DNA of 64,000 nucleotides from Chara braunii. Taxonomy: Eukaryota > Streptophyta > Charophyceae > Charales > Characeae. Below, one piece after another: positions 22,062 through 33,538 of this stretch. Within the stretch, counting starts at the first letter, position 1. Each line of letters starts with the position of its first letter. Below the pieces are notes generated by a model that made no database searches, had not been told where the DNA came from, and was given only the letters and a program-made list of their open reading frames with translations. A program made the position numbers and the translations under genes. The stretch lies in the NCBI GenBank assembly GCA_003427395.1, contig BFEA01000167.1:1968351-2032350 (forward strand). Direction: 5' to 3'.

Positions 22062-22460
22062 ATCCCGCTCGTTTCTTGATGAAAACGAGTGGGGAAAGGT
22101 GGGTAGGTAGGGGTTTTTGCCCTGGGCGAGCGCAATGATTAGGTTAGTTTTGGCAATAAGTTAGCAGAATGAGAGTTAGTAGAAAAACCGGTTGCGCGGA
22201 GGTATGGAGGAAAAGTGGAAAATGAAGACGAAATAGACATATCTCCCTCGTTCGTGAACAAATTTGAGTAAGGAAAGATACGATTCCGGGGTTTCGACCC
22301 CGGGCGAGTTGCATGGTAAGGTTAGTTTTGCTGTTAGATTAGTGGAATAAGAATTAGAAGAAAAAGAGGATGTGTGGAATAGTCAGGGAGGAAGGAGAAA
22401 GAAAGAACTAAAGCTAAAAATCATGTATCTCGCTCGTTCCTCCATGAAATCGAGCGAGGC
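22062..22460 (+). repeat. Three ~180-bp repeats each with a 14-base-loop hairpin
   Basis: Arms CCCGCTCG/CGAGTGGG (22064-22071, 22086-22093), CTCCCTCG/TGAGTAAG (22243-22250, 22265-22272) and CTCGCTCG/CGAGCGAG (22429-22436, 22451-22458) are each separated by exactly 14 bases. The first and third stems pair completely (one G-T in the first), with a C-G pair replaced by T-A. The middle one has two mismatches. Flanks repeat too, for example GGTTAGTTTTGSNRTNAGNTTAG. Confidence 0.75.
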
Positions 22461-22969
22461 AAGATGCGTTTTGGGGGTTTTGGCATGCTCCAAATCTGAT
22501 GGCCACGCCAGTTCTCACAATTGGGCAACGATCTGGACGGTATTAGTGATGAAGGTTGCGCGTGGGAGTCTGGGGGATGCATCTTTCCACAGTTGGAGGG
22601 AAGATTCATCCATATAGCAGCAGACGCACAAATCAAACAGTGAGCAAGTATCTAGGCCGCACAGAGAGGAAGATTCACCCCGAATCTGTGTGCATGCCTT
22701 GCGATATTCTAACGGGAGATTCGGCCTCATCCTATGCACTTGGAGAGCAGCGGAGTGAGGCCTATAGCAGCGCATCCAAGCTCGTCATGGCGACCACCAT
22801 CTTGAATGTGGTGTGCTTCGCCGCAAAGCCTGTTCACACAGTCGATGCGGCCAATAGTCGCACTTGAAGTTGCTCATCGTCATGCTTAACAGGCCAATGC
22901 GCATGGTCGTGCTCTAGCGGGTGACCTAGTAACGATCTCCTGCTGTAATCGAGCAGGCACAAGCGCACA

Positions 22970-22970
<1 letters not shown>
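22461..22970. other. No gene recognised
   Basis: Contains three GGAAGATTCAYCC phrases (near 22600, 22668 and again near 23230 as GGAAGATTCACTCC) that suggest a short dispersed repeat. ORFs are short and unrecognised. Confidence 0.4.

Positions 22971-22972
<2 letters not shown>

Positions 22973-23014
<42 letters not shown>
22973..23014. repeat. (GA)n microsatellite
   Basis: About 20 GA units following CACATAC. Confidence 0.97.
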
Positions 23015-23017
<3 letters not shown>

Positions 23018-24765
23018 CACTTACGTGCGTAGGGAAGGAAGCGGGATCGGGAGGCTGCCACCCACCGAGCCTAGCGTACCGTTTGGTTATCGGGTTCGCT
23101 AGGCTGCACTCGTCCATGATCTAGCAGAAAATTCATTTTGATTCTGCTTATCCAACTTCCTTGAAGTTAACCTCGCTCTATCCCTTTGCGCGTATAGGTG
23201 AAAAGTAGTGTATATTTCCACGTCCTAGTGGAAGATTCACTCCCTGTCCGGAGGACGCTTGTTAATCATGTGCTTTGTGCCTGTCCGACTGCGCTGTTCG
23301 TAGTGATCCCCACCTTCGCCTGACATCTTGTTACTATTCGGTCGGGATCGGCCTTTGTTCTCAACGGTGGTGCTAGTCGTGGTCAGCTAAGTGGATATCA
23401 AACTGATCATTGGAGTTTGCTGCTATCGCGTGAATATATAGTGCTGCCACAAGTTTTCCGTTGAGGTGCTATGGCGGAGCTGCTAGTGCAGCCAGTTACT
23501 GTCGTGTCGAATGACAGCTTGTGTGCTTACCTTTTGAGCCTCGGCTGGTGGGGCTGCTGCAGGTTTAAGCAGCTGTGGTGTTTTAAGGTTGCTGATGAGG
23601 CTCCACTGTAGAATTAAGTTTATTGTCGTTGATTGAGCTACTTCTTGCACTGCAGCATCGAACCAACTACAAGTACTTGCGTTGTTGCTACGTTCTACTA
23701 AGGCCTTTATGTTCCTGAATTACAGCGACTATTTAAAGTTGTTAGTGCTGTGTTTTTCTTGCCACGCTGTTGAGGTGCCTTTTTACTACAGTAGTAGTCC
23801 ATGTGTTTGTGAGACAGCCGCGACCCATCTATGTACATGAGCAGAGGCCGGTGGCTTTAGGAGAGCGTATGAGGCATCCTTTGGACAAGCGTGTAACTGC
23901 TACCTTGAAAGGTTGTTTGTCACGTGATGGTTGTTGGTGGGGGCCAGGAGTTACTACCGCAGATCTTTCCTCAAGGGGTGTTCTATTCAAATGCTACTGC
24001 TTAGAGATGTGCATCAGCAGTTTTGTCAGAATGGTGGGCGTGCGGAAAGTGGAATGGTGACCGATGTGTGGTTGGGAAGTTGTTGCAGTCTTCCAAAGTC
24101 TACAGAAGGCCGTTTTATTTTGTGCCTTAGCTGAGATTCAGCCATTGCTACGACTTGGAGGGTCCTTTGAGAAGGGTTATTTGGTGTGGTAGTCATAGTT
24201 CGGCTTTTGTTGCTGCGACCGGTTGCGGTTCTGGCCAATCCGCTGCGCATTTTGGCCGCCATTGCGGGGCCCTCAGGCGCATGAAGATATCAAGGCCCTC
24301 TCCTGAGAGTTGCGTTAGTCCCTCTGCTGTATCTCGAGAGTCTGAAACCTCTCATCCTCTGCCTTAACTCTCAATCTAATCCTGTTCAGAGAGGAAGGCG
24401 GCAAGCGGGATTGCAACCCGTAGGACCGCAGCAAGATTGTGGGGAGTCAGCCCACCGATTGCGGGAGCCCTGCCGGAGTTCAAGAGGAGTTATGGAGTCA
24501 GGACACTAAGAGGTAACTATTGCTTTACTTCTATATACCCAGTTATAACCCCTATCTGTATCTCTGGCTGTGTTTGACTGAATATATTGCATGCACCCCT
24601 ACCTTGATTTTGAGTTTGACTTTCAGGACATGATTCAAACTTAAGTAAAGGAATGCATGTGTAATGTCAGCTTCAGTTTTATTGTCTGACTGAAAACAAA
24701 TTGTGGGGTTGCATCTGGGGGAAAGGTGGGAGGAAGGTTGTATTGCTTGTGTCTAACTGAGTCAA
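23015..24765. other. No gene recognised
   Basis: Short ORFs only. GTGGGG/GCTGCTGCAGG-rich text lies at 23460-23580. A CTGATGAG at 23595 is not part of a hammerhead because no GAA core follows. Nothing else was recognised. Confidence 0.45.
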
Positions 24766-24770
24766 TCAAA

Positions 24771-25438
24771 GGCTGGGAGAGTCTCCATAAGATTGGAGGG
24801 CCCAATGCTGTGTTTATTTTCGATTGCCTGAAGGACCAGACAGGTTCCCATAAGATTGGGTGGTCTGGTTGCTTTGACTTGTGAGGGCTGCATGTGTTTG
24901 ACTTTTTCAGGGACCAAGCAGGGTTCCATAAGATTGGATAGCTTGGTCGCCTTGTTTCATTTGGGTTTCTTTTGTTTAATAGTTTCTCTTTGTTTTATTT
25001 TGAGAAGAAGGACTGGATAGGTTCCCATAAGATTGGGTGGTCTGGTCTGAAGCCGCGCACATGCTGGAACCAAAAGGTTAAAATTGCTTATATTCTATAC
25101 TACTCTATTTATGAACAGGCTAGTCGGACATTTTTCCATAAGATTGGATGGTCTGACTATAGCTTATCACCAATTGAAGAGAGTATGAATTAAGAATAAA
25201 ATTGTGGTAAGAAGGGACAGGCTGGACCTTGATCTAACATGACCGGTCCACTCATATGTTACCTTAAAAGACAAAGTGCAGACAGTTATATATAACTTGG
25301 ATACTTGAATGGTTCAGGGCGACTAGGATGGCTAACCTAGTCATGTGGCCAAAGAATAGAAAAGTTGTAGTGTCCTGTGTTTGTGTATATTCTATGGTTG
25401 AGCTAGACAGGTTCCCATAAGATTGGGTGGTTTAGCTT
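24771..25438 (+). repeat. Family of six covarying hairpins with invariant TAAGAT loop
   Basis: Each copy has an outer stem of 7-9 bp, an internal loop of 5 bases on the 5' side and 2 on the 3' side, an inner 4-bp stem (CCCA/TGGG or TCCA/TGGA) and the loop TAAGAT. Outer stems: ACCAGAC/GTCTGGT (24835-24869), GACCAAGC/GCTTGGTC (24912-24948), GACTGGAT/GTCTGGTC (25011-25047, three G-T), TAGTCGGAC/GTCTGACTA (25121-25159, one G-T), AGCTAGAC/GTTTAGCT (25401-25437, one G-T). A weaker copy at 24774-24804 has TGGG/CCCA. Stem bases change in pairs while loop and geometry stay fixed. Confidence 0.85.
25321..25342. other. Additional perfect 7-bp hairpin
   Basis: GACTAGG (25321-25327) and CCTAGTC (25336-25342) pair perfectly around the 8-base loop ATGGCTAA. 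It lies between two members of the TAAGAT hairpin family but does not share that loop. Confidence 0.6.
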
Positions 25439-25734
25439 TATGCCTTATGTAAGCTGGGTATAAAGGGGATAAATCATTGAAAGATCATGAACTATTGTTT
25501 GATAAGGTTGATTTTTGGATGGTGAGAGTACTTACCTTTGTCGTTTAGCCTGCATGTGGCTGAGTGAGATTACTACTAAGTTTGATTTTTAGTTTGATGG
25601 GTAGTTGTTTTAGCTGCTCGCCACATGCTAGAGCTATAGGAGTTAGTTTCAATTCCTGCATTTTCTGAGCGAAGTTTTTTTTACTTAAATCAATTCTCGC
25701 ATTTTCTGGGATCATTTGTTATACTTGCCTTTGT

Positions 25735-26060
25735 ATGAATTTTTGTAAGCTACTTTCTCTACGGGAAGTGCTGACGAAATTTCTGCAAATACAAAGAGTT
25801 AGTCAAAATTTGACTTTTCAAAGTTCAACTTGTTTAATCTTTATATATGGCTTAGTAAAAATCTGGAAAGTCTCCTTTTCTAAAGGGTGTGCTGCCCAAA
25901 TTTTTACTAATTCAGGGAGTTAGACAAAATTTGACTTCGAAAAATTGATGATTATTTATGTTTTCATATTTGAGTTATTATAAATTCTAGAAAGACCCTT
26001 TTCCTATAGGAAGCGCTGCCGAAATGTTTTTAGTTTAAAGGAGATAAATTATATTTCGAC
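25735..26060 (+). repeat. Three diverged ~121-bp tandem repeats
   Basis: Landmarks GTGCTGACGAAAT (25768), GTGCTGCCCAAAT (25889) and GCGCTGCCGAAAT (26011) are spaced 121 and 122 bp apart, with matching flanks (CTACGGGAAG, CTAAAGGGTG, CTATAGGAAG; and AGTTAGTCAAAATTTGAC twice). The function is unknown. Confidence 0.8.
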
Positions 26061-27524
26061 AGGTGACGATTCTGGTAATCCACTCTGTATGGGGGAGATT
26101 TTGTCATAGGTCTACCTTTTTTTTGGATACTGACTTAGAGATAGACCTAAGCTTAGTTATCAGGAGAGTCTTGAATGAGAATGTGTCATGGGGATTTGTT
26201 CTCCATACACTGATGATTTAGCTTGGGCATTGACCTGTCTTATGATACATGCCTTCTTTGGACATTCGATCCAGGATTCGGACTAGTTTCAGCTTGATCC
26301 TACGAGGATCATCTTCTGTTATCACTGGTGACAGGTCGGTTGGTTGATTGCCGACTCGTCGGCTCACGACACAACTTTGCTTACACCTGTACCTCTACTT
26401 GATTGCCTTAACCCTGAGATTTGATATGTTTCTTTGAGGGTTTTAACCGGATTTTTTTTAATGACCATTGTAAAGAACTTATGAGATTTAAGGAAAGTTG
26501 GATTATGACTGGGGCTTGAATGTGAGGCGTGGTGTGAGTTACAGGGAACAGTAAGGTTGACCACATTGGTGTATTGCAATGTGGCTATTGTGGGTGCCTG
26601 TGTTTTATGCAGGTTAGTATTTGGAGCTTGGTATATGAGTCGTACTTTGGAGGCAGTGAGAATAACAACCATGTGTCGCACGATCTGCATACCTAATGGG
26701 TTTTGTTTCCTTTTCTTTATTTCTATCTTGAGTTCTGATTTGATATATGAGTATCGAGATGATTGATTATTTGTTTTTGATTGAATTTGCTTGTTAATTT
26801 TTATAGTTCGACGTTGTAGTCCGTGGCAGCCGTCAAAGTCAAACCCCTTGACTTCTCTCCAGGCCCTGGATGATAGAGCTGGTATCCAGGGCAATAAGAG
26901 ACGATTGCCACCACAACTACGAACCTGTGTACCACCCATTCTCCGCAGGGTGCCGAAGAGGGTGTGGCTCCCAACCGCACTTGGCGGTTGTCTAGCATCG
27001 AGAGATTGACCCCTCAAGGCACGTGCCAGCCGACACTTGAGTGTCGAATGCGACCCTCGAGATTAGCGAGGACCGCACGGCTATGGGTACTACATAGTTC
27101 GCCATCATTGCAACTGCTTGCATGTTCATACATTGGTAGTCAATATGGGAAGGCCCTGCGTCCGCGCGGTTTTATACTAAGTCTCGCGCGCGACGCCTAT
27201 CCGATTTCTGCATCCGAAAGTTATGGGATGGCTACTAAGGGACTAGGAGTGTTGTGGCGTTGTTTGTCCTGTGTTGTTCTATATATGTGTGTGTGCGTGC
27301 ATGTTTCAATTTTTATGTTCTTATTGTGGTGTACGCATGGTGTGTGGGATGAGTCCTAGTCGACCGACGACGGGTCGCGCTTGGGACTTCAGCCCCCCAA
27401 GACGTCGGTTCGCGTGCGGGTACGATAGAGGCGTAAAACCGCGCGTACCCCCTATGCTATAGCGAACGAGAAACGCCCTCGGCTGGTTCACCTCTGTGAT
27501 TGCAGCTGATTAGCTTTCGTACTG
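26061..27524. other. No gene recognised; possible leader of element C
   Basis: Contains a minus-strand ORF (27017-26364, 217 codons) with no recognised domain and a TGGTATCCAGGGC at 26878 that begins like a plant tRNA-Met primer-binding site (TGGTATCAGAGC) but diverges after seven bases. No gag, protease or RT of element C was found, so C is 5' truncated. Confidence 0.45.
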
Positions 27525-27943
27525 TGGACTGTCCCTCATCGAGTACCCGATCCTTAAAGAAGCAGATCCATCATTACCGTTTGTTGTGACTACTGATGCT
27601 AGCCAGCATGGCATTGGCGCTTTTCTCCAACAGAATGATCGAGACGGGTACTGGTTGGTTGAGTTTGTCTTGCAGGCTCCCTAGTGACAAGGTAGCATCC
27701 TCGACTTATAAGCGTGAGCTCTTCGCCCTTCGACAGGCTATGGACCATTGGCGGCATTACCTGCTAGGGCGACACTTCAAGGTATATTCAGATCATGAAA
27801 CTCTCCGTTGGTTGAAGACCCAAGCCCGAATGACTCCTAAGTTGACTAGGTGGGCTAAGGAAATTAATCAGTTTGATTTTTAGTTGAAACCGGTCAAGGG
27901 TAGGTACAACATCGTCGCTGATGCATTGAGCAGACGTGCATAT
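27525..27943 (+). pseudogene. Element C: RNase H domain, 5' part of split Gypsy
   Basis: The first frame reads YPILKEADPSLPFVVTTDAS followed by HGIGAFLQ, with the RNase H first catalytic Asp in TTDAS. After a frameshift near 27660 a second frame (within 27596-27883) reads VASSTYKRELFALRQAMDHW, RHYLLGRHFKVYSDHETLRW and LTRWAKEINQFDF. After a TAG at 27881 it runs to VADALSRRAY. It stops where element D is inserted and resumes in the same frame at 34228. RT, protease and gag are missing upstream. Confidence 0.9.
27940..27943. other. Target-site duplication, left copy (ATAT)
   Basis: ATAT directly precedes the TG of the left LTR of element D and is repeated at 34224-34227 directly after the CA of the right LTR. 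If the LTR ends one base in, the duplication is ATATT (5 bp), the usual Gypsy size. Either reading restores the frame of element C. Confidence 0.8.
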
Positions 27944-29357
27944 TGTTACGATCCTGGCCAATTTCGAAGTTCACAATCATCAGAAAATACAATGTTGTCC
28001 AATTGCGAAAAGAAATGAATGAACTTGAGCCCAATGTCGTCCAATTGCAAAAGAAATGAAAGAACTTGAGAGGAGAGAGAGGGAAAGAAGAAGAAGAAGA
28101 AGTAAGAAAGAAGAAAGAGATGATGAACTCCAGCATAGACCAAAGACAAAGCTCTTCTTCTTCGCTCAACAACCTCTTCCTCTTTATCTCCTCCTCTCTT
28201 ATTCAAACAATAAAGAAACAATAACAATGTTGAACAGTTGAACCAGAATCAATGTCCGAATCCCACTTCTACTGCAAGCACAAGATGAGGTCCACCATAG
28301 CCATGGCAGCCCTTCTCCTTCCTCCACATACAGGCCGAGGCTTTGGCAGACTACGGAGGCTTCAGCCTCCTGCACAAAGACAACCCAAGGCAGCTATACC
28401 GCTGCCCCACTTCAAGGTCATCACCCAGCAGTTATGCCGCTGCCCACTCATCCGTCATGCCTGACTCTGTCCGAGCTTCCTTGATGCGGCACTACCCCCA
28501 CTGGGGCCTTCCTGATGCAGCGCCTAGCAAGGAGATGAAGATGGTGTCTACCATAGCCAGTAAGTACCTCGCCACTCTCCTCCTTGGTCCCCTTCTCCCT
28601 CCTCCTCCTACCGGTAGAGCTCCACCATAGCCAAGGTGGAAGCTCCCGACTTCTTCCTCCCAGCAGCGCTGTAGTGCCCAACGCTACTCCAGCCAACGCT
28701 CCAGCAGCGTGACGCCGAACTCGCACACTGAAGAATGAGGCCGGGCTCTCCGCCCTGCCTCTTGATATAGCGGCCTACTTGCCTCCTGGGCGGTGACTTC
28801 CAGGCCGCTCGGCCTCTCCAAGCAACCAGTACCTCCTCCGTTTCGGAGGGAAACATCATTGCAGACCCTGATATTACCCGTACAGGCTCTAGACTCAGAC
28901 TGGTTGGACTGGTACCGGCCTAGACCTACCCTACCGCTACTGGACTCTAAAAATGCCGACTTTGTCTTTTTCTGCTCGGCCTCCAGTACCCCCTCACGCC
29001 AACTGTAGTGGGGTGCAGTATCGGCCTACCGGCCTACTTGAGTGTTTTTCCGCTACCCCAAGGGCCTCACGGCCGCTAGCTTCGCCACTTGAGTGTTTTT
29101 CCCTGCTACAACCCTCAATGCCACGGCCACAGGTAAGTACCGGCCCTACGGGCCTACCAAACAAGCAAGTACCCTTGCGGGTTCCAAACACACTCATACC
29201 AACAAGCACTCAGACAGGCATGCAGGTCACAAGCACGCACACACAGACAGACTTAGAAACACAGCAGAATGCTGGAATCTCAACAAGGCATCCATTCCAT
29301 CGGCAGAACTTCAGAAATCAGCAGTGTTCTCGGTCTGTGTTTTGACGGGTCATTACA
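27944..29357 (-). repeat. Element D 3' LTR (complete, about 1.41 kb)
   Basis: The right end (plus strand) is CATTACA at 29351-29357, giving TGTAATGAC as the LTR start on the minus strand. It matches 33539-34223 almost base for base from 28649 onward. The left 705 bp (27944-28648) has no partner because that part of the other LTR is deleted. It includes GA/GAA-rich and CT-rich stretches and two ACCATAGCCA phrases near 28550 and 28620. Confidence 0.85.
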
Positions 29358-29373
29358 CTACCCCCCCCTCAAG
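29358..29373 (-). other. Element D polypurine tract
   Basis: On the minus strand TTGAGGGGGGGGTAG directly abuts the TGTAATGAC start of the 3' LTR, the expected place for the primer of plus-strand DNA synthesis in LTR elements. Confidence 0.85.
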
Positions 29374-29512
29374 AGCGAGGTCCCTTCGAGCGAGTAACTC
29401 AATCAGAGTCCTTGCATAATGCATCATAGGCGTAGATAGCAAAGAGAGATCGGGTGTGTTCCGTAGGAGTCAAGGTAGCTGTGAATTTTGGTTGCTGTTC
29501 AGAACTGATCAA

Positions 29513-31204
29513 TCATTCATAGGCGTTAATGACGCGAGGTGCACTCTGCAGTAAATCCTTCTTAGCAATCCAGTAGAAATCATCCAACGGATGGTAGAGA
29601 AAATGGACTTTGTATTGTCTGTTTCTTCCCTTCCCACTGTGNTCGACAATTCTATCAACCTNNTGACNGCCATTGATTGCGNGGGGAATCATCGATTCTC
29701 GGTACTTGAACGTCTCAGGTGGCTCATACGGAAATAACTTTGATGCGTGAAAGACTGGGTATGTGCGGAGATGAGCAGGCACATCAATCGTGTAAGAAGG
29801 ACCGAAGGAATCATTACCTACTCGATTCAGCACCTTCCAGGGACCGTAATACTGAGGAAGAAGTTTCCGTGATACGCCTTCTTCTTCAGAAAACTCAGAC
29901 ATCTTGACCCAGACATAACTTCGCACGGTGAAGGGATCAGGCTGACGCTTCTTATTTGCATGCTTAATCATAGCACTGCGTCGCCTCTCCATAGCCGCGA
30001 CAACGACTTTAAGCAAACGATCGTACTTAGCATTGTAGCCTGGCTGGCCAGGTGTTAGGCCAGGTGGCTGTTCCGGGAACAGATAGGATAGGGGATTGCG
30101 GATTTTCCATCCGAGGTGTAGCCGGTTAGGCGTCATCCTGGTGGAAGAGTGGATGGAGTTGTTGTACAACCCCTGCACAATCGGCAACTCCTCATCCCAA
30201 GAGTTCTGGTCAGGCACGATAAGAGCCCTGAGAAGTTGGATCACGGTCTGGTTGATCTCCTCGGCGAGTCCATTGGCTTCGGGGTGTCGACCAGACGTCA
30301 TCTTGAGTTTCATGTCGTAGGTCTGGGAGGTGAAGTCTTTCTAATTTGCACTTATGAACCTGGTATCCCGATCGCTCACAAGAGTCTTCGGGGGCCCGCA
30401 TTGCAGAATGTACCTTTTGTTAAATTCTTCGATCACAAGGTCAGTTGGGGCGTGAGGTGGTAATGGGATTAGATTCAGAAACTTGGAAAAACGATCGACG
30501 ATCACCATTACTTTTGAATAACCGTTTCTGCTCTTCTTCCCCATGTCTGTGAAGTCGATGGAAACAGACTCACCCGGGCCATCAGGGATAGGAAGAGGGT
30601 GCAGCAGCCCATAGGGCTTCTGTCGAGACGGTTTGATGCGTTGACAAACTTCACATTCAGCCACAAACCTTTGCGTCATTCTTTTCATTCCAGGCCACAC
30701 AAACTTTTCCAACAGATTTTCGTATGTCTTCTCAACGCCGAAGTGTCCACTCCGGCCATGAGCCAAGTCCAAGAAGTGAGTCATGATCGGCTCATGGTTG
30801 GGCACACACAATCGGTCATGCTTCCCATAACGTAGGAAGAGAAGGCCCTTACATTCATGGGAATCAGGCTGACTGCTAGGGTCAGCCCGAATTTGCTCAA
30901 GGATGGGACTGAGTTTCGGATCCTTGGGAGTATGCTCTATGAGTTCCTCCCTCAAATTTTTACGCAGGTCATAGGAACCCACAAGGCAAGTCATGTACTC
31001 TAGGTGGCGCGACAAAGCATCCGCAACGCGATTGTAACAACCTTTCTTGTGCTTAATCTCAAAGTCATACACAACAATCTCATGCAGCCAACGGGTCAGC
31101 GTAGTTGAGGGATTATTGTGTGTCTGAACCCATTTCAAGGTCTCATGGTCTGAGAACACCTTGAAATGGCGACCCAAGAGGTAGTGCTTCCAGTGGTCTA
31201 GTGC
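29513..31204 (-). pseudogene. Element D pol: RNase H C-part, integrase and chromodomain-like tail
   Basis: Two frame-continuous stretches (31177-30341 and 30313-29513) separated by a TAG (plus 30341-30343) where relatives have Trp. In order: HYLLGRHFKVFSDHETLKW and VADALSRHLEY (RNase H end); an H2C2 finger (HGRSGHFG ... CEVC); the integrase core with SIDFTDM, VSDRDTRF and HPEANGLAEEINQ, so D, D and E are present; a C-terminal FSEEEGVSRKLLPQYYGPWKV and PVFHASKLF; and a chromodomain-like end (QYKVHFLYHPLDDFYWI). Five ambiguous bases (29642-29682) lie in the tail. Confidence 0.9.
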
Positions 31205-33391
31205 CTATCTCAAGGCATAGAGTTCTCGCATGTAGGTGGAGGCAGCTACCTTGTGACTGGGCATACGTTTGCTGTAAAACTCTAGCGGACGTAAGTCGTC
31301 GCCGTCATCTAGTTGCAACACTGCACCAATCCCATACATACTGGCATCCGTAGTTACTACGAATGTGAGTTTGGGATCTGCAATGCGGAGCACCGGATGA
31401 CTCGCCAAATCCTCTTTTAATGTTGCGAAGGTTGTCGTGCATTCCTCATCCCATGTATAAGACACATTCTTGCTAGTCAATCTAGACAACGGACGGGCGG
31501 TGATAGAAAACTTAGGCACAAACTTGCGGTAGTAGGACGCAAGACCAAGAAAAGAACGCAACTCCCGAACATTCGCCGGTTGAGGCCAATTGCGGATGAC
31601 CTCAACCTTGGTTGCCTCAGGCTCTAGGCTTGCAATAGACGACCGGTGCCCAAGGTAGATGACACTGTCTCCCTCAAACTCAGATTTTTCCAAGTTGAGA
31701 TGGAGTTGCGCTTCCTTGAGGACCTGCAACACTTCCTCAAGGTGTCTCATGTGCTCCTCCATTGATTTGCTGGATATGAGTATATCGTCCAGATAAACAA
31801 CAACAAACCGGTTAATCTGATGGCGGAACACTTTGTCCATGAGACTTTGAAAGGTGGCTGGTGCATTCGTGAGACCGAAGGGCATGACGGTAAACTCGTA
31901 CAGCCCATCGCGAGTTTTGAATGCGGTTTTGTGCTGGTCTGCAGGATCGACTTCAATCTAGTGGTAGCCAGACTTGAGATCGATCTTGCTGAAGACTTTG
32001 CAACCACCTGCAGCATCAAGCAGATCATCGATACGTGGCAAAGGGTATGCATTCTTTCTTGTGATTCTATTCAATCCACGGTAGTCAATACACATCCGCA
32101 GTTTGCCTCCCTTCTTAGGGACAAACAGCACCGGTGCACCAAACTCAGACTCACTGGGTTTGATCCACCCCTTCCCAATCATCTCATCAATCTGCCTTCG
32201 CAACTCCTCCAATTCGCCTGAGCCCATTCGATAGACACAACCTTTTGGAGGAGTGCTACCTTCAATCAACTCGACCTTGTGTCGGACCGGACGCACGGGA
32301 ACTCCATGCGGTTCGGCCAAGACTTCAGGAAATCGGTTGAGAAGGTTGCGAATTTCCGGCGGAAATTCCGGAGGGGGATCATCACTCTCAGGAGCAAGCA
32401 TATCAGATGTCATAGGTGCAGCCAATACGACAGGGTTAGAGGTAGAGTCATTTGGACTAGAGGTAGTTTTAGTAGAGGTAGAAGTAGTTGCATCCGAGGT
32501 GGAAACAACATGCAAAGTAGAATCATTGTATGCAACAAAAATTGAAGGCACATGAGCAGGCCTAACAAAGGCTATATACATTTGCTCATCAGTTTTGCGC
32601 CTGCGCCACTTTTTGCAGAACCGCATTGCATTGAGAAAGGCTACTTGGGACTCGCGCGGCTCATCCAAGAGGACTGGACGCTCGATTCCCATGGCATCTT
32701 TGACCATGAATTGTGAGTCCTTCCATGTGGTTCTTTCACATTGGGCCTGCAACCATCCCAAGCCAATAACCGCGTCGAAGGGACACTGATCAAGGACATA
32801 GAAGTTCAACTCATGCGTGATTGTGCGGTCAGCGTCAAAGGTAGTGCGCACACCTTTGACTGCATGCGTAGATGTGACAACCTCTTGGTTGCCTACTTGG
32901 GTCCGACAAGGATTCTGCAAAGTCACTTGCTTCATCCCCAAGCGTGCCTTACGAATGCCGTGCGGTGAGAAGTAGTTGGCGGTTGCACCACAATCAGCCA
33001 ACGCACGGATGTAACGGCCATTAATGTAGAGTTTGAAGAAGATCAACTTCGTTCTCCCTTGCGCGCGTTCTTGCTTCATGTGAGCCCAGCGCGTCAACAG
33101 AGAATGGTAGTCAATTTCTTCCGACTCTTCCCAAGGCTCCTTGTATAGGATGTGGATCTTTTCAGCCTTGGAATCAGCATCGGATGGGGTTTCAGGAGAG
33201 GTTTGCTGAGTGGGATCAGAATCCAAAGAAGAATTTGTACTTACATGTTCAGCCTCTCCATCCGTAGAGTGTGTTGATGATGCCTCTACCCCCGTTGCTG
33301 GTTTCCCTGCTGCAATCTGAAACAGTGTTGGACTGAATGTCCCGGTTTGGTGCAATGCAAGCAAACCCCTCTCTTTACCCTGTTCTTCCAC
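31205..33391 (-). pseudogene. Element D pol: protease, reverse transcriptase, RNase H N-part
   Basis: From 33391 to 31958: a Ser/Thr/Asp-rich lead, retropepsin with [13 protein letters not shown] (D-C-G in place of D-S/T-G) and AVIGLGWLQ, then [34 protein letters not shown] and [14 protein letters not shown] at plus 31958-31960 replaces the usual Gln. The stretch then continues to MPFGLTNAPATFQ, VVVYLDDILIS (intact YLDD), an RT connection region and RNase H TTDASMYGIGAVL, ending at TAG 31205-31207 where relatives have Gln. Pol lies in the -1 frame relative to the gag remnant. Apart from the stops this is the best-preserved pol in the window. Confidence 0.92.
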
Positions 33392-33504
33392 TCACTTTCA
33401 CTGATCCGGAGATCTACCCATGGTTTTGTGGCAGGATCTTCCGGTTTGGGTGGAATCTTCGCTCCCTTGGGAAGAAGGATAGTGTTAGTGTTGTTCTTCA
33501 TCAT
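33286..33504 (-). pseudogene. gag: Element D: gag C-terminal remnant with CCHC knuckle
   Basis: 72 codons with the zinc knuckle [14 protein letters not shown] (plus 33322-33363). Typical Gypsy gag is several hundred residues; here the 5' LTR remnant begins only about 35 bp upstream, so the capsid region and primer-binding site have been removed by deletion. Confidence 0.85.
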
Positions 33505-33538
33505 GGTTTTCGGTCCCTTACTTTTAAAGGCAGGAGGA

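Noticed and set aside
23590-23610. CTGATGAG hammerhead-like core
   Set aside because: No stem II followed by GAA and no NUH site in range.
26878-26892. Primer-binding site for tRNA-Met
   Set aside because: Only TGGTATC matches; the rest diverges and no LTR end (CA) precedes it.
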